Source: Borrelia parkeri
GTDB taxonomy: Bacteria; Spirochaetota; Spirochaetia; Borreliales; Borreliaceae
DNA length: 32,390 nt
Assembly: GCF_023035815.1 (NCBI RefSeq)
Contig: NZ_CP073170.1
Location: 1-32,390, forward strand
Direction of reading: 5' to 3'
The translations under genes and the position numbers were made by a program. This document shows positions 8,981 through 17,524 of this stretch, in pieces (within the stretch, counting starts at the first letter, position 1; each line of letters opens with the position of its first letter). The notes beneath the pieces were generated by a model, which had not been told where the DNA came from, made no database searches, and worked only from the letters and a program-made list of their open reading frames with translations.

Positions 8981-8986
8981 TATAAT
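8981..8986 (+). promoter_or_regulatory. -10 box for the mlp-like gene
   Basis: Perfect TATAAT 30 bases before the ATG at 9016; no good -35 box at 17 bases. The 143-base gap (8873-9015) separates divergent genes. Confidence 0.4.
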
Positions 8987-9015
8987 GTTCTTATAAATAA
9001 GGAGAATATTAACTT

Positions 9016-9942
9016 ATGAATAAATATATAAAATTAATAACATTTTGCAGCACAGTTATATTTTACTGTTGTGATGGAAATAAACTAAGTTCAGTTTCTA
9101 ATACTGGTTTTAAAACTCAATTTACTAATATAAAAAAACCAAAAATAGACAATCAAACAATAAAAACTGTTACCTTAACTGATGATGAAAAGGAAAAATT
9201 CGATATTCTTATAAATGGATTTGATAAAGCGCTGGAGTTAGATCAATATTTTAAGATAGATAGTAACTTTGGAGCAAAGCAAAGTCCAAACTTCTTAAAT
9301 TGGCTCCGATTAATAGACATATCAAAAAAGAAAGAATTAGCTAATTTGTTTACTATAGTCTATGACTTCTTAAAAGACAAAAAACCTCCTGAATTAAACA
9401 ATTTAACCATCAATCAATTTGTAATCAATACTATTGTTTGCCAAAATAAAAACCAATGTAACAACACATACAACAAGCTTGCAATAAATACGTTTTTTAA
9501 AGATACTTTAATCGCAGTATGTGGAAGGGGAAAAAACAATGAAGATATATTTGAATATCTTAAAAAAGAATTAATTAACCCAACCAATAATGTGGCTGGT
9601 CTCATGGGAGAAGACAGGATCATACAAGCAAGATTCAGTACAACCCAAATACAAGCATTAAACTTTTTAAAAGAAACTTTAGTTACTCAAGAAGCTCACA
9701 AATTAGCAGATATAATAAGAGCAAATAAAGCCAAGGATTTGCTTCACTTAAGTGACATAACAATAAAAGAAACCTTGAATCATATATACAGTGAATATTC
9801 AAAATGCAATAAAAATGCCGCGGGCAAAACTAATTTTCAAGACAAACTAAGAGAATATTTTGACAACAACGAAGTAAATGAAACAACAATGAAACAATTC
9901 ATAAATACCATACATAGTGAGCAATGTAGGTCCGCTGGATAA
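9016..9942 (+). CDS. Large Mlp-like lipoprotein with two Mlp-type modules
   Basis: 308 residues; GGAG site 11 bases before the ATG. Hydrophobic leader ending FYCCDG is a loose lipobox (Cys18 or Cys19). Residues 50-130 (TLTDDEKEKFDILINGFDKA, NFLNWL, KKELANLFTIVYDFLKDKK, then TINQFVINTIVC) resemble the Mlp (multicopy lipoprotein) family of Lyme cp32 plasmids. Residues about 205-308 (TTQIQALNFLKETL, IYSEYSKCNKNAAGKTNFQD, TIHSEQC) align in pattern with most of the next gene, itself Mlp-like. At about twice the usual Mlp length it looks like a tandem or fused form. Mlp function is unknown; surface exposure is likely if lipidated. It carries five Cys after the leader. Confidence 0.6.
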   Translation: MNKYIKLITFCSTVIFYCCDGNKLSSVSNTGFKTQFTNIKKPKIDNQTIKTVTLTDDEKEKFDILINGFDKALELDQYFKIDSNFGAKQSPNFLNWLRLIDISKKKELANLFTIVYDFLKDKKPPELNNLTINQFVINTIVCQNKNQCNNTYNKLAINTFFKDTLIAVCGRGKNNEDIFEYLKKELINPTNNVAGLMGEDRIIQARFSTTQIQALNFLKETLVTQEAHKLADIIRANKAKDLLHLSDITIKETLNHIYSEYSKCNKNAAGKTNFQDKLREYFDNNEVNETTMKQFINTIHSEQCRSAG

Positions 9943-10141
9943 ATAAAACCCACCACACTAATTAAGTGTGAGTAATGAAAGATATTGAATCAATATAATT
10001 TAAAAAGAAAGCAAACAAAAAGAATAAAAACAAAATAATGAACTTTACAAAATCAATGAATACCTATAATAGGCTCATACAACTCAAGAAAAACTGCTAT
10101 ATATTGTTTAAAGCACAAATATTAAAGACAAGGGGTTTTAT

Positions 10142-10573
10142 ATGAATAAAATTAATTTTATTTTGATTTTATTACTAATAATTAGTAGTTGTGAATATGA
10201 ACATAGAAATGCTACACCTAAAAGAAGAGTTAAAAGAAACTTGGAAGAACAAGCAGAAGTACAAAAAACACCAGAAGCAGTGCTAAAAGAAAAGCTAAAT
10301 GATACTGAAAAATCAAATCTGGATTTCTTAAAAGATGCCTTAGGTGATACGGAAAAGTTTAATCAACTTCTAAATCTAGATGAAGAAAAAATAAAAGCTG
10401 CACTTGAGCATATAAAGACTCAACTTGAAAGCTGTAAAGAAAATGCTGAAAACAGCAAATCTACTTTTAAAGAGGTAGTAAAAGGATACTTTAGCAAAAT
10501 AGATGATAATACACTCAATGGTTTTAAAGACGGAGCAACAAGTGGTTGTGTAGAAGGAGGAGCAGGAGGTTAA
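10142..10573 (+). CDS. mlp: Mlp-family lipoprotein
   Basis: 143 residues, AAGGGG site before ATG. Signal peptide with lipobox ISSC (lipidated Cys17). A basic stretch (PKRRVKRN) follows, then NDTEKSNLDFLKDALGDTEK, ALEHIKTQLESCKENAENSK and TFKEVVKGYF, close to the Mlp C-terminal module, ending in a Gly-rich tail (EGGAGG). It lies 199 bases after the two-module relative on the same strand. A small perfect hairpin (9954-9970) lies between them but has no T tract. Confidence 0.7.
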   Translation: MNKINFILILLLIISSCEYEHRNATPKRRVKRNLEEQAEVQKTPEAVLKEKLNDTEKSNLDFLKDALGDTEKFNQLLNLDEEKIKAALEHIKTQLESCKENAENSKSTFKEVVKGYFSKIDDNTLNGFKDGATSGCVEGGAGG

Positions 10574-11157
10574 ATGAAACTCCCATGATCAAAGATGAAA
10601 GTTAAGAAATAGAGATTTAAGAAAGATAGATTTAAAATAACAAGGCAACAAAAACTCTAGATAAATAAGTGTAAAAAAGAATAAATTAAACTCGTTATAA
10701 AAATGGTAAGAGTAACTATAAAAATAAACTTTTGATTAACAAAAAAAGTAAAGTTAAATTTTGTACTAAAAAACCTATCATTGCAAACGTAAAAGCTACT
10801 AAATAGACAAATAAAGTATACAGAGAGTAAACATTTAAGTATTTGTTAAGGTTAAAGTATTCTGGATATATTAACCAAACATATCAAAAAAAACTCTCTA
10901 TTTATATAAATAACCTTAGATCAGATATTTTCTATGCAATGGAAACTTTTAAAAATTGATTATACGTTTAAGTATTTGATAATATTTTTATATACCTCAG
11001 GTACTACTTCCCATTTCAAAATTTTTGGTTTTTGACAATCATTTGATTTATTATACATATAAATCTTGAAAGATTAAAACCAATATTTCATTATTCATTT
11101 TTTATTTATAAAAGTAACAGACTGAATCTCAAGCAAACATAAATATACGCTTAGACG
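10574..11157. other. Noncoding region upstream of the partition locus (candidate origin area)
   Basis: 584 bases without a credible gene. It contains a repeated TTTAAGTATTTG (10834-10845 and 10967-10978, same orientation) and a short inverted repeat GGTTAA/TTAACC (10850-10855 and 10871-10876). Borrelia plasmid origins lie near the PF57/50/32/49 cluster, so a replication role is possible, but the sequence does not prove it. Confidence 0.35.
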
Positions 11158-11487
11158 TTAAAGAATCCTCTTTTTCCCTCTCTTTAAGTTCAAGTCTTTG
11201 ATTTCAATTTTACTTATCTCAAATCGATTACTTATGCATCTATAAATATGATTTTCCCACAGCATATTTGTATTAATAACAAAACTTTGAAGTATACTGC
11301 ATGGTAATAAAATATAACAATTACTTCTTATATATTCTAATTTAACAAAGTTATGATACTTATTGTTAATATCATTAATATTAAATCGTATCTTTTTAAA
11401 GATTTCTATGTAATAATTAAGACATAAAAAATGAACCCCCATTACTTTATTTGTATAATTCTCATATCTTAAAGACCTATTAACCAC
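11158..11487 (-). CDS. Hypothetical small protein, doubtful
   Basis: A 109-codon ORF using GTG at 11487 (or ATG at 11442, MGVHFLCLNYY). AAAGG lies about 10 bases before the GTG. No family recognised; rich in Ile, Asn and Tyr as chance ORFs are in A+T-rich DNA, but with a basic C-terminus (LKRGKKRIL). It is divergent from PF57. It may be a real small gene, a decayed plasmid gene or chance. Confidence 0.25.
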   Translation of the reverse strand: MVNRSLRYENYTNKVMGVHFLCLNYYIEIFKKIRFNINDINNKYHNFVKLEYIRSNCYILLPCSILQSFVINTNMLWENHIYRCISNRFEISKIEIKDLNLKRGKKRIL

Positions 11488-11564
11488 AATTTAGTTGCCT
11501 TTCATAACAAAAATAATAAAACCTTCAGTTTTTTCACAAAAAAACATTTTTATTAAAAGAAAAG

Positions 11565-11626
11565 TTTACTTTTTAATATTTATTGAGTTATTATGGTTAG
11601 TAATAAAACACAATAAATAATAGGAG
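11565..11626 (+). promoter_or_regulatory. Promoter and conserved leader of the partition operon
   Basis: TTTACT (11565-11570), 18-base spacer, TATTAT (11589-11594). About 10 bases further comes AAAACACAATAAATAA and an AGGAG site. A leader matching at 20 of 22 bases (11605-11626 versus 15411-15432) occurs before the erf gene at the same distance from its -10 box. Confidence 0.55.
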
Positions 11627-11633
11627 ATTAAAA

Positions 11634-12728
11634 ATGAAGGGCACAAAAAAACCTACCAACAAACACCAACACAAATTAATCGTTTTAGTATCTACACTAA
11701 ACTACATGAACTTAAATCTTAAGCAATACACTCAAAGCAACATACTTTATTACTTTAATAACAATATGAAAAAAAATGGCCAAAAACCTATTAAACTTAA
11801 AACTCTACAAAGTTATCTCTATAAATTAGAAAAAGTATTAGGTGTTACAATTAATTATTACAAACACTTGGGTGTTAACATGGGAACTGAAGTTTATTAC
11901 AAACTTAAATATTCTAAAAAAGAATGTTACCGCATAATCAATAAACACTTTAGAGAAAAAAAACAAGAAAGACACAAAAAACGTGTTAATGAATATCTTG
12001 AAAAGACTTGCACTAAAAATAGCAGTGTAGAAAAATGGGAGTGTTTTAATAATAATTATAATAATAAAGAAGAAGATAAAAATACAAAAACCATAGAAAA
12101 ATTACAAGTAGAAAAATATGCTAAGAAATGCAATTTTAAATCAAATGCTTTCCTTTCTATTTTGAGTTTAGAAGCGGACAAAGATTTTAAAATTCAATCA
12201 TTTAAAGCCATTAAAATAGCTGAAAATTGTAGTTACGAAAAGACAAATAGCATTAAACCAAATAACAGTAGGCTTAAGAATAAACAAAAAGAATTAAGTA
12301 AAATACTAGATGAGATAAAAGCCAATCTAGAGAATGAAGGGTATGATAGTAAACAATTAAAGATCCAAATACAAAACGTATATGAACAATATAAAAACAA
12401 ACCACACTTTATCATAGAAAAAGATAAATACAGTGATCTAAAGAAGATAATAGAAAAACTTAAAAAAACAGTTGAATATACTAATAGAAACACAAAAGAA
12501 AATGAGAGAGACATTAGGAATAACGTATTTAGCATACTTCTTGAACAATTAAGACATAAAGTGGACACGTCAGTTTTAGTACCAATACTAAAGAATTATT
12601 TAAGCAAACAGAACAAATTAGAATATAGCAAGGTATTTAGCAACCATTACTACTACGAAATTTTAGAGTTGATAAAAGATAATAAAGATTATTTACAATT
12701 AGGAGAATCCAAAAAAATTACTAGTTAA
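11634..12728 (+). CDS. PF57/62 plasmid maintenance/replication protein
   Basis: 364 residues, AGGAG site before ATG. N-terminus KPTNKHQHKLIVLVSTLNYM, then LKTLQSYLYKLEKVLGVTIN, MGTEVYYKLKYSKKECY and a basic coiled region (HFREKKQERHKKRVNEYL) are typical of the Borrelia family 57/62 proteins, which support plasmid replication. The C-terminal half is Lys/Glu/Asn-rich with coiled-coil segments. First gene of a five-gene operon, 9 bases before PF50. Highly basic, fitting DNA binding; the exact biochemical role is not evident from sequence. Confidence 0.85.
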   Translation: MKGTKKPTNKHQHKLIVLVSTLNYMNLNLKQYTQSNILYYFNNNMKKNGQKPIKLKTLQSYLYKLEKVLGVTINYYKHLGVNMGTEVYYKLKYSKKECYRIINKHFREKKQERHKKRVNEYLEKTCTKNSSVEKWECFNNNYNNKEEDKNTKTIEKLQVEKYAKKCNFKSNAFLSILSLEADKDFKIQSFKAIKIAENCSYEKTNSIKPNNSRLKNKQKELSKILDEIKANLENEGYDSKQLKIQIQNVYEQYKNKPHFIIEKDKYSDLKKIIEKLKKTVEYTNRNTKENERDIRNNVFSILLEQLRHKVDTSVLVPILKNYLSKQNKLEYSKVFSNHYYYEILELIKDNKDYLQLGESKKITS

Positions 12729-12737
12729 GGATTAGTC

Positions 12738-13298
12738 ATGAAGAATGTATTAGAACGCCTTAAAGAGAAAAAGTTAGAAATTAAGGATAAAAGAGATAAA
12801 CCTATCTTTATCAAAATAGAAAATAAAAATAACAAAACTTTATATCATACAAAAATAATGAATGATTTTTATGTATTTGGAGTTAATAAGAATCAAAAAC
12901 ATAAATTTTTTATTGCATTTAGAGGGTTATTTGATAGAGAAAAAATCCATGAGTTTAATTTATTTTCTATAAAAGGAGATGATAAATTTTTAGGTATTTA
13001 TTATGGGTATAGAAAACCAGTGCAAAATATCATAACAAGATATGAAGAGAATGGTATCATGAAGTCATATACCTTTTCAAAGGTTTATTACATAGAATTT
13101 AGATTTAAAAAAGGTAGTGTCTTTTGTTATCTTAAAGGGATATCTCGTTTAATTAGGAAAGAAAGATCACAAACACAGTATGGTCAATTTTTACTTGGAC
13201 TAATAGTCAATTTAGAAAAGGAAGTATACGAATTTTATGGTAAAAAATTACCGAAAGGAGGTCTTATAACCAAATGGATAGAAAAAAACCAGAAATAA
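12738..13298 (+). CDS. PF50 (DUF226) plasmid partition/maintenance protein
   Basis: 186 residues. Begins MKNVLERLKEKKLEIKDKRD, then IKIENKNNKTLYHTKIMNDF, FFIAFRGLF, YYGYRKPV and YIEFRFKKGSVFCYLKGISR, the recurrent pattern of Borrelia family 50 proteins. Starts 9 bases after PF57 and overlaps PF32 by 25 bases, so the two are likely translationally coupled. In Lyme Borrelia this family is required with PF32 for plasmid stability or copy control. Confidence 0.85.
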   Translation: MKNVLERLKEKKLEIKDKRDKPIFIKIENKNNKTLYHTKIMNDFYVFGVNKNQKHKFFIAFRGLFDREKIHEFNLFSIKGDDKFLGIYYGYRKPVQNIITRYEENGIMKSYTFSKVYYIEFRFKKGSVFCYLKGISRLIRKERSQTQYGQFLLGLIVNLEKEVYEFYGKKLPKGGLITKWIEKNQK

Positions 13299-14038
13299 TA
13301 ACAATAGCATCAATTAAAGGTGGCGTTGGTAAAAGCGTACTAGCAGTTATTTTTAGTCACATTTTGAAAAATTTTAATAAAAAAGTTTTATTGGTTGATT
13401 TGGATCCTCAAAACAGTTTAACTAGCTATTTCATCAAGTATATAAAAAGTGTTGAAGGGCTTAATGTATATTATATGCTTAAAGAATATAGGAATTTTAA
13501 TCTAGATAAATATCTAAATAAGATAAGTAGTAAAATGTGCATTATACCTTCTCATCCAATTTTGTGCAAATTTGAACAAGAGGATGAAAGGTATAAAGAA
13601 CAATTATTAGAACATTGCATAAACAAGATTTTATCTAATAACAATTTTGATTATATAATGATTGATACACCTCCTAGTTTGAGTCCTTTACTATACAATG
13701 CTTTAAATGTTACAGATAAAGTTATAATACCTGTTCAACTTGAAAGGTGGTCTGTTGAAGCATTTCCTATGCTAATGGATGCAATAGAAGAAGTTAACAT
13801 TTTTAAAAATAAAAAAATAGATGTTTCAATAGTGGAAAATCAGTTTGTTAAAAATAGAAATACTTTCAAAGATATAGAAGAATTGGTATTAAAAAATTAT
13901 GGGATGTTTATTAAAGGTAAAATTCACAGTTTTAACAGTATTAAAGTTTTAATTAACGAATTGAAAGAACCTGATATGCAATCAATGTATTACAAAGAGG
14001 CTCAGAAAGCTTTGGAGAAAATAGTAAAAGTACGCTAG
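13274..14038 (+). CDS. parA: PF32 ParA-type partition ATPase
   Basis: 254 residues, AAGGAGG site 12 bases before the ATG. Deviant Walker A KGGVGKS (residues 15-21, signature lysine Lys15 plus Lys20), Walker A' VDLDPQNSLTSYF (near 42) and Walker B-type IDTPPSLSPLLYNAL (near 133) identify a ParA/Soj ATPase. It segregates plasmid copies with a ParB-like partner (PF49 or PF50) at a centromere site. PF32 type decides compatibility between Borrelia plasmids. The stop codon lies inside a 24-base perfect palindrome. Confidence 0.95.
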   Translation: MDRKKPEIITIASIKGGVGKSVLAVIFSHILKNFNKKVLLVDLDPQNSLTSYFIKYIKSVEGLNVYYMLKEYRNFNLDKYLNKISSKMCIIPSHPILCKFEQEDERYKEQLLEHCINKILSNNNFDYIMIDTPPSLSPLLYNALNVTDKVIIPVQLERWSVEAFPMLMDAIEEVNIFKNKKIDVSIVENQFVKNRNTFKDIEELVLKNYGMFIKGKIHSFNSIKVLINELKEPDMQSMYYKEAQKALEKIVKVR

Positions 14039-14048
14039 CGTACTTTTA
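14025..14048. promoter_or_regulatory. 24-bp perfect palindrome at the parA/PF49 junction
   Basis: Bases 14025-14048 form an exact palindrome (half: TAAAAGTACGCT) with no loop, spanning the PF32 stop codon, in the only sizeable gap of the operon. It could be a centromere-like binding site for the partition protein, an operator or an internal attenuator. Confidence 0.6.
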
Positions 14049-14076
14049 TAATATTTGAAAAATAAAGGAGGAAACA

Positions 14077-14637
14077 ATGTCTAGAATTCGGAAAAAGGAG
14101 ATTGTTTTAAACAGCAGAAAAACTAGTATTAATCAATTTGAAAGGGATGATGATAAATATGATGAAATAGAATATGAAAGTTATAAAAATCAAATAAGAA
14201 GAATTACTGTAAGTGATATAGGCAATAAAATTGAATTAATGGAAATTTTATATAAAATAAGGATGAAAAAACTTTATCAACTTGATGGATACAAGAAGTT
14301 TGAAGATTTTCTTGAAAAATTTGTCATAGCAAGGAGTCAAGCATTCTTGTATTTGCGGCTTTACAAAAGAGTATTATCAGGTGATTTAAAAATAGAGGAA
14401 ATTAAGCAATTTGGATTTAGAGAGGCGTATAAAAGAATTAAAAAGTTTGATATAGATAAAAATATTTCAAAGGAAAATCCAATAAAACCATTAAGATTTC
14501 AACTTAAAAGTCAGGATAGTTACGATTTTTATAAAAAAAATGCAAAATTGACAGCATTCATTTTAGATGATATTTTTTCAAGTAAAAAAGATTTACTAGA
14601 AGAGTTTATAAAAAATTTTAAAAGTTTAAAGGGCTAA
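14077..14637 (+). CDS. PF49 plasmid partition protein (ParB-like role)
   Basis: 186 residues, AAAGGAGG site before ATG. Typical family 49 pattern: basic N-terminus (SRIRKKEIVLNSRKT), TVSDIGNKIELMEILYKIRM, LDGYKKFEDFLEKFVIARSQ (helix-turn-helix-like, near 70-100) and LRLYKRVLSGDLKIEEI. Family 49 is thought to act with PF32 in partitioning. Follows PF32 by 38 bases and precedes the bdr gene by 15 bases, all on one strand. Confidence 0.85.
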   Translation: MSRIRKKEIVLNSRKTSINQFERDDDKYDEIEYESYKNQIRRITVSDIGNKIELMEILYKIRMKKLYQLDGYKKFEDFLEKFVIARSQAFLYLRLYKRVLSGDLKIEEIKQFGFREAYKRIKKFDIDKNISKENPIKPLRFQLKSQDSYDFYKKNAKLTAFILDDIFSSKKDLLEEFIKNFKSLKG

Positions 14638-14652
14638 GTATAAGGAGTATTT

Positions 14653-15132
14653 ATGAACAATTTAGCATATAAGATATATAGAACAGAAGATTTAAAGAAG
14701 GAGTTTTTAAATAAGGGATTTACTGAAGAAGCTGTGGATTTCATTTTACTTCATAATGATAATTCTAATTTTGAAGTCTTAAAGGAAAAGATGAATTCAT
14801 TAGAACAGCAAATCATTAATGTAGAGAATAACTTAAAAAAAGATATTGAATTTACTAAGATAGAATTTAAACGAGAGATATCTAATCTAGATATCAAAAT
14901 AGACAATGTAGAGAAGAATTTACAGAAAGATATAACTAATCCAGAGAAGAGTTTACTTAAAGAAATACAGAATAATAATGCAGTACTATTAGAAAAGTTT
15001 GACATGTTAAATAAAGTTTTGTTAGAAAATCTTGGTGTAGAAAATAGAATGCTCATTGTTATTATGGCAATAGTACTACCAATAATTATATCTATTGTTA
15101 TGTCTCTAATAAGTAAATTCTTTATAGGATAA
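14653..15132 (+). CDS. bdr: Bdr protein, second subtype
   Basis: 159 residues; AAGGAG site before ATG. Opens MNNLAYKIYRTEDLKKEFLN then GFTEEAVDFILLHNDNSNFE, the start I recall for the Lyme MNNLAY-type Bdr subfamily, unlike the MGLAQPVI-type copies elsewhere on this plasmid. Residues 50-105 carry degenerate repeats (NVENNLKKDIEF, NVEKNLQKDI) as coiled coil; the C-terminus (MLIVIMAIVLPIIISIVMSLI) is a membrane segment. Last gene of the partition operon, followed by a strong terminator, so probably co-transcribed with PF57-PF49. Confidence 0.85.
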   Translation: MNNLAYKIYRTEDLKKEFLNKGFTEEAVDFILLHNDNSNFEVLKEKMNSLEQQIINVENNLKKDIEFTKIEFKREISNLDIKIDNVEKNLQKDITNPEKSLLKEIQNNNAVLLEKFDMLNKVLLENLGVENRMLIVIMAIVLPIIISIVMSLISKFFIG

Positions 15133-15246
15133 AAAAGTTATTATAAATAAGGATTGATTTTATTTGAAATTTGTTGTATTTTATTTATCGTTAGTAGTGC
15201 TATTCATTTAGAACTCCTAATGTTATTGTGTTCGATTCACAAAGGC

Positions 15247-15297
15247 TTTAGGTCTTGGTTAAAAATTCTTTTTAAGAATTTTTAATTAAGGCCTAAA
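15247..15297 (+). terminator. Terminator of the partition/bdr operon
   Basis: Long imperfect hairpin: TTTAGGTCTTGGTTAAAAAT with its partner ATTTTTAATTAAGGCCTAAA, plus TTCTT/AAGAA closing the inner stem; followed by TTTTTATG. It lies in the 306-base gap before erf. Confidence 0.75.
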
Positions 15298-15324
15298 TTT
15301 TTATGTTCAATTTTAATGATTTGC

Positions 15325-15432
15325 TGTATTATTTTTTTTGTAAAGTTTTTATTAAAAATATTTTGTTGAAAAATTGACAAAAACAAGTTTTGTTGTATTA
15401 TTTTATTTATAAAACACAATAGATAAAAGGAG
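15325..15432 (+). promoter_or_regulatory. Promoter and leader of the erf gene
   Basis: TTGACA (15374-15379), 16-base spacer, TATTAT (15396-15401): the best promoter in the window. The spacer holds a small inverted repeat (AAAAC-AA-GTTTT). A second copy of the -10 region, TGTATTATTTTTTTTGTAAA, lies at 15325-15344 versus TGTATTATTTTATTTATAAA at 15394-15413. The leader from 15411 (AAAACACAATA) matches that of the partition operon. Confidence 0.65.
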
Positions 15433-15438
15433 TTTAAT

Positions 15439-16395
15439 ATGACAAAAAATATTATAAATACAAAAATTAGAATGCGTAAAGCAGTTAAGAAACAGAGTAA
15501 ACAGACAACAAGAAAAGTAACAGATATAATAAAATTTGAGCAAAATTCAGTAACAAATGAAAATCAATCAAAGATAAACTTTCTAAAGTCTTTGCATAGT
15601 CTACAAATGCATTTAAGTGGTGTTGCTAAGAATCTTAATGGATATGGATATAAGTATCAAGATTTTAATGAGATAATAAGAGAAATAAAGAATGTTATAA
15701 AGACCAATAATTTAGACATTGGTTTTATGCAATATCCAACCATAAAGAATTTTGATGGTGATTTAGTTAATGTTATTACAACAACATTTTACAGTCCCAA
15801 GAGTGGATATAGCGAGTCATTTGATACACCTATTTACAGCGAAGAATTAACGTCCACTGGAGTAAAGAATCAAAATACATTACCTCAACTTGTAGGTTCA
15901 TGCATAACATATTTTAAAAGATATGCTCTTGTAGCATACCTATCAATTGAGAGTGAAGTTGATACTGATGCTAGTTCCTTGGAGCATGTTCAAGAAGCTA
16001 ATCAAGAACAAGCTAGTAGTGTAGATGTTTTACCTGTAAAATCTCTAAAAAAAAGTAAAGGTATTAATAGTATTAATACTAAAACAGTAACTAAGGGCAT
16101 AACAGAGAAGCAATCTGTAAGTCATAAATCTATAACTAGCCTTAAGAGTCTTCCTAAACGTATACTTGCTAAGTATCATTATTACAAGAAATTACTACAA
16201 TCATCTAAAAGGATGCATTCGGTATTAGGTGAGACACCTTTTGATAATTTAGAAATAATAGATAAGTTTTTACTACAATTAAAGAATGATTATGATTCGA
16301 GTATACTCAAGTTTTTTGAAACTAAACCAGAACTTAAAACCATAAAGTATTGGACTGAGCTTATAAATGATTATTTAATTTATTTTGTTACTTAA
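15439..16395 (+). CDS. erf: Erf-family single-strand annealing recombination protein
   Basis: 318 residues, AAAAGGAG site before ATG. Basic N-terminus (RMRKAVKKQSKQTTRKV). The core of about residues 45-180 has the ERF pattern: LHSLQMHLSGVAKNLNGYGY, YQDFNEIIREIKNVIK, a strand-rich middle (NVITTTFYSPKSGYSESF), then QLVGSCITYFKRYALVAYLS. Erf proteins (phage P22) anneal single strands and promote homologous recombination. The C-terminal 120 residues are family-specific and less clear. It has its own promoter, and its stop codon is only about 10 bases before the first truncated vlp, so it sits at the archive boundary; a role in cassette recombination is an attractive but unproven inference. Confidence 0.75.
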   Translation: MTKNIINTKIRMRKAVKKQSKQTTRKVTDIIKFEQNSVTNENQSKINFLKSLHSLQMHLSGVAKNLNGYGYKYQDFNEIIREIKNVIKTNNLDIGFMQYPTIKNFDGDLVNVITTTFYSPKSGYSESFDTPIYSEELTSTGVKNQNTLPQLVGSCITYFKRYALVAYLSIESEVDTDASSLEHVQEANQEQASSVDVLPVKSLKKSKGINSINTKTVTKGITEKQSVSHKSITSLKSLPKRILAKYHYYKKLLQSSKRMHSVLGETPFDNLEIIDKFLLQLKNDYDSSILKFFETKPELKTIKYWTELINDYLIYFVT

Positions 16396-16406
16396 TAAGA
16401 ACTTAG

Positions 16407-17441
16407 ATTGCTTTAAGTGCGTTATTAATGACTTTATTTTTACTTCTTAGTTGTGGCAGTGGTAGTGCTAAGGTGGAAGATCCTAAAACTACTTTCTTAA
16501 ACTCTATTGCTAATTTAGGTAGAGGGTTCTTAGATGTTTTTACTTCCCTTTCTGATATGGTTGCTGGGGCTTTTGGTATTAAGGCTGACACTAAGAAATC
16601 TGATATAGGTAAGTATTTCACTTCTATTGAAACTACTATGAACACAGTTAAAAAAAAGTTACAAGAGGAAGTTGCTAAGAATGGGAATTATTCAAAGGTA
16701 AAGAAAGTCGTTGATACATTTATCACTAATACATTAGACAAAATTGCTGCAGGAGCAAAGGAAGCTGCTAAAGGGGCTACTACTGATACTGCTATTGGTA
16801 ATGCTGTTAAAAATCAGGATGCTAAACCTGCAAATGCCGAAAGTATAAACTCACTTGTTAAAGGGATTAAAACAATAGTTGGCGTGGTTTTAAAATCAAA
16901 TGAGGGAAATGCAGAGGCTACTAAGACAGCAGAGGATGAGCAAAAATCAATTGGTAAGTTGCTTAGTGGTAAAGGGGCTAGTGATGGAGAAGAAAAACAT
17001 GCAGCTGCAGCTAGTGCATCAATTGGGGCTGTAACTGGGGCTGACATCCTAAAAGCTATTGCTAAGTCTGCTGAGACTGCTGATAAGGTTGACCTTGATC
17101 AAGCAAAAGATGCTGCAAGTATTGCTGCTGCTAAGAAAGATGTTGCTGCTGATTTTACAGATGCAAGGAAAGATGCTGTGATTGCTGCGGGTATTGCTTT
17201 AAGAGCAATGGCTAAAGATGGTAAACTTGCTGCTAAGACAGGTGAAGATAAGTCTGCTCATGCAATAAATGGTGCTGTTGCTAGTGCTGTTGGTAAGACT
17301 TTAAGTACTCTAATAATAGCAATAAGAAATACTGTTGATAGTGGTTTAAAAACAATAAGTGAAGCACTAGCTGCCGTTAAACAAGAAGATAAATCCACAG
17401 AAGCTACTACACCCGCAGAAACAGCAACTAGTGGACAGTAA
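16407..17441 (+). pseudogene. vlp: Variable large protein, group C (gamma-like), 5' truncated
   Basis: Homology to the other cassettes begins at 16407, inside the signal peptide (I-A-L-S-A-L-L-M). The ribosome binding site, ATG and the next two codons are missing, replaced by the end of erf. An internal ATG (16428, MTLFLLLSC) lacks a ribosome binding site. The rest is intact: lipobox [42 protein letters not shown], a variable Ala-rich middle, [19 protein letters not shown], and the conserved end (TLIIAIRNTVDSGLK). As a donor, it could gain a start by conversion into an expression site. Confidence 0.8.
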
Positions 17442-17489
17442 CAATAAAATAATTATTAATAAACATACATAACTAAATAAAGTCATTTG

Positions 17490-17524
17490 AGGAAAACTTT
17501 TCTTTTTATAAGAATTGTTTTCCT
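17490..17524 (+). terminator. Cassette-end hairpin
   Basis: AGGAAAAC (17490-17497) / GTTTTCCT (17517-17524), followed by TTTATC; preceded by AAATAAAGTCATT. Between the truncated vlp and the vsp. Confidence 0.6.

Noticed and set aside
9414..9623. Minus-strand 69-codon ORF inside the large mlp-like gene
   Set aside because: Antisense shadow with no supporting signal.
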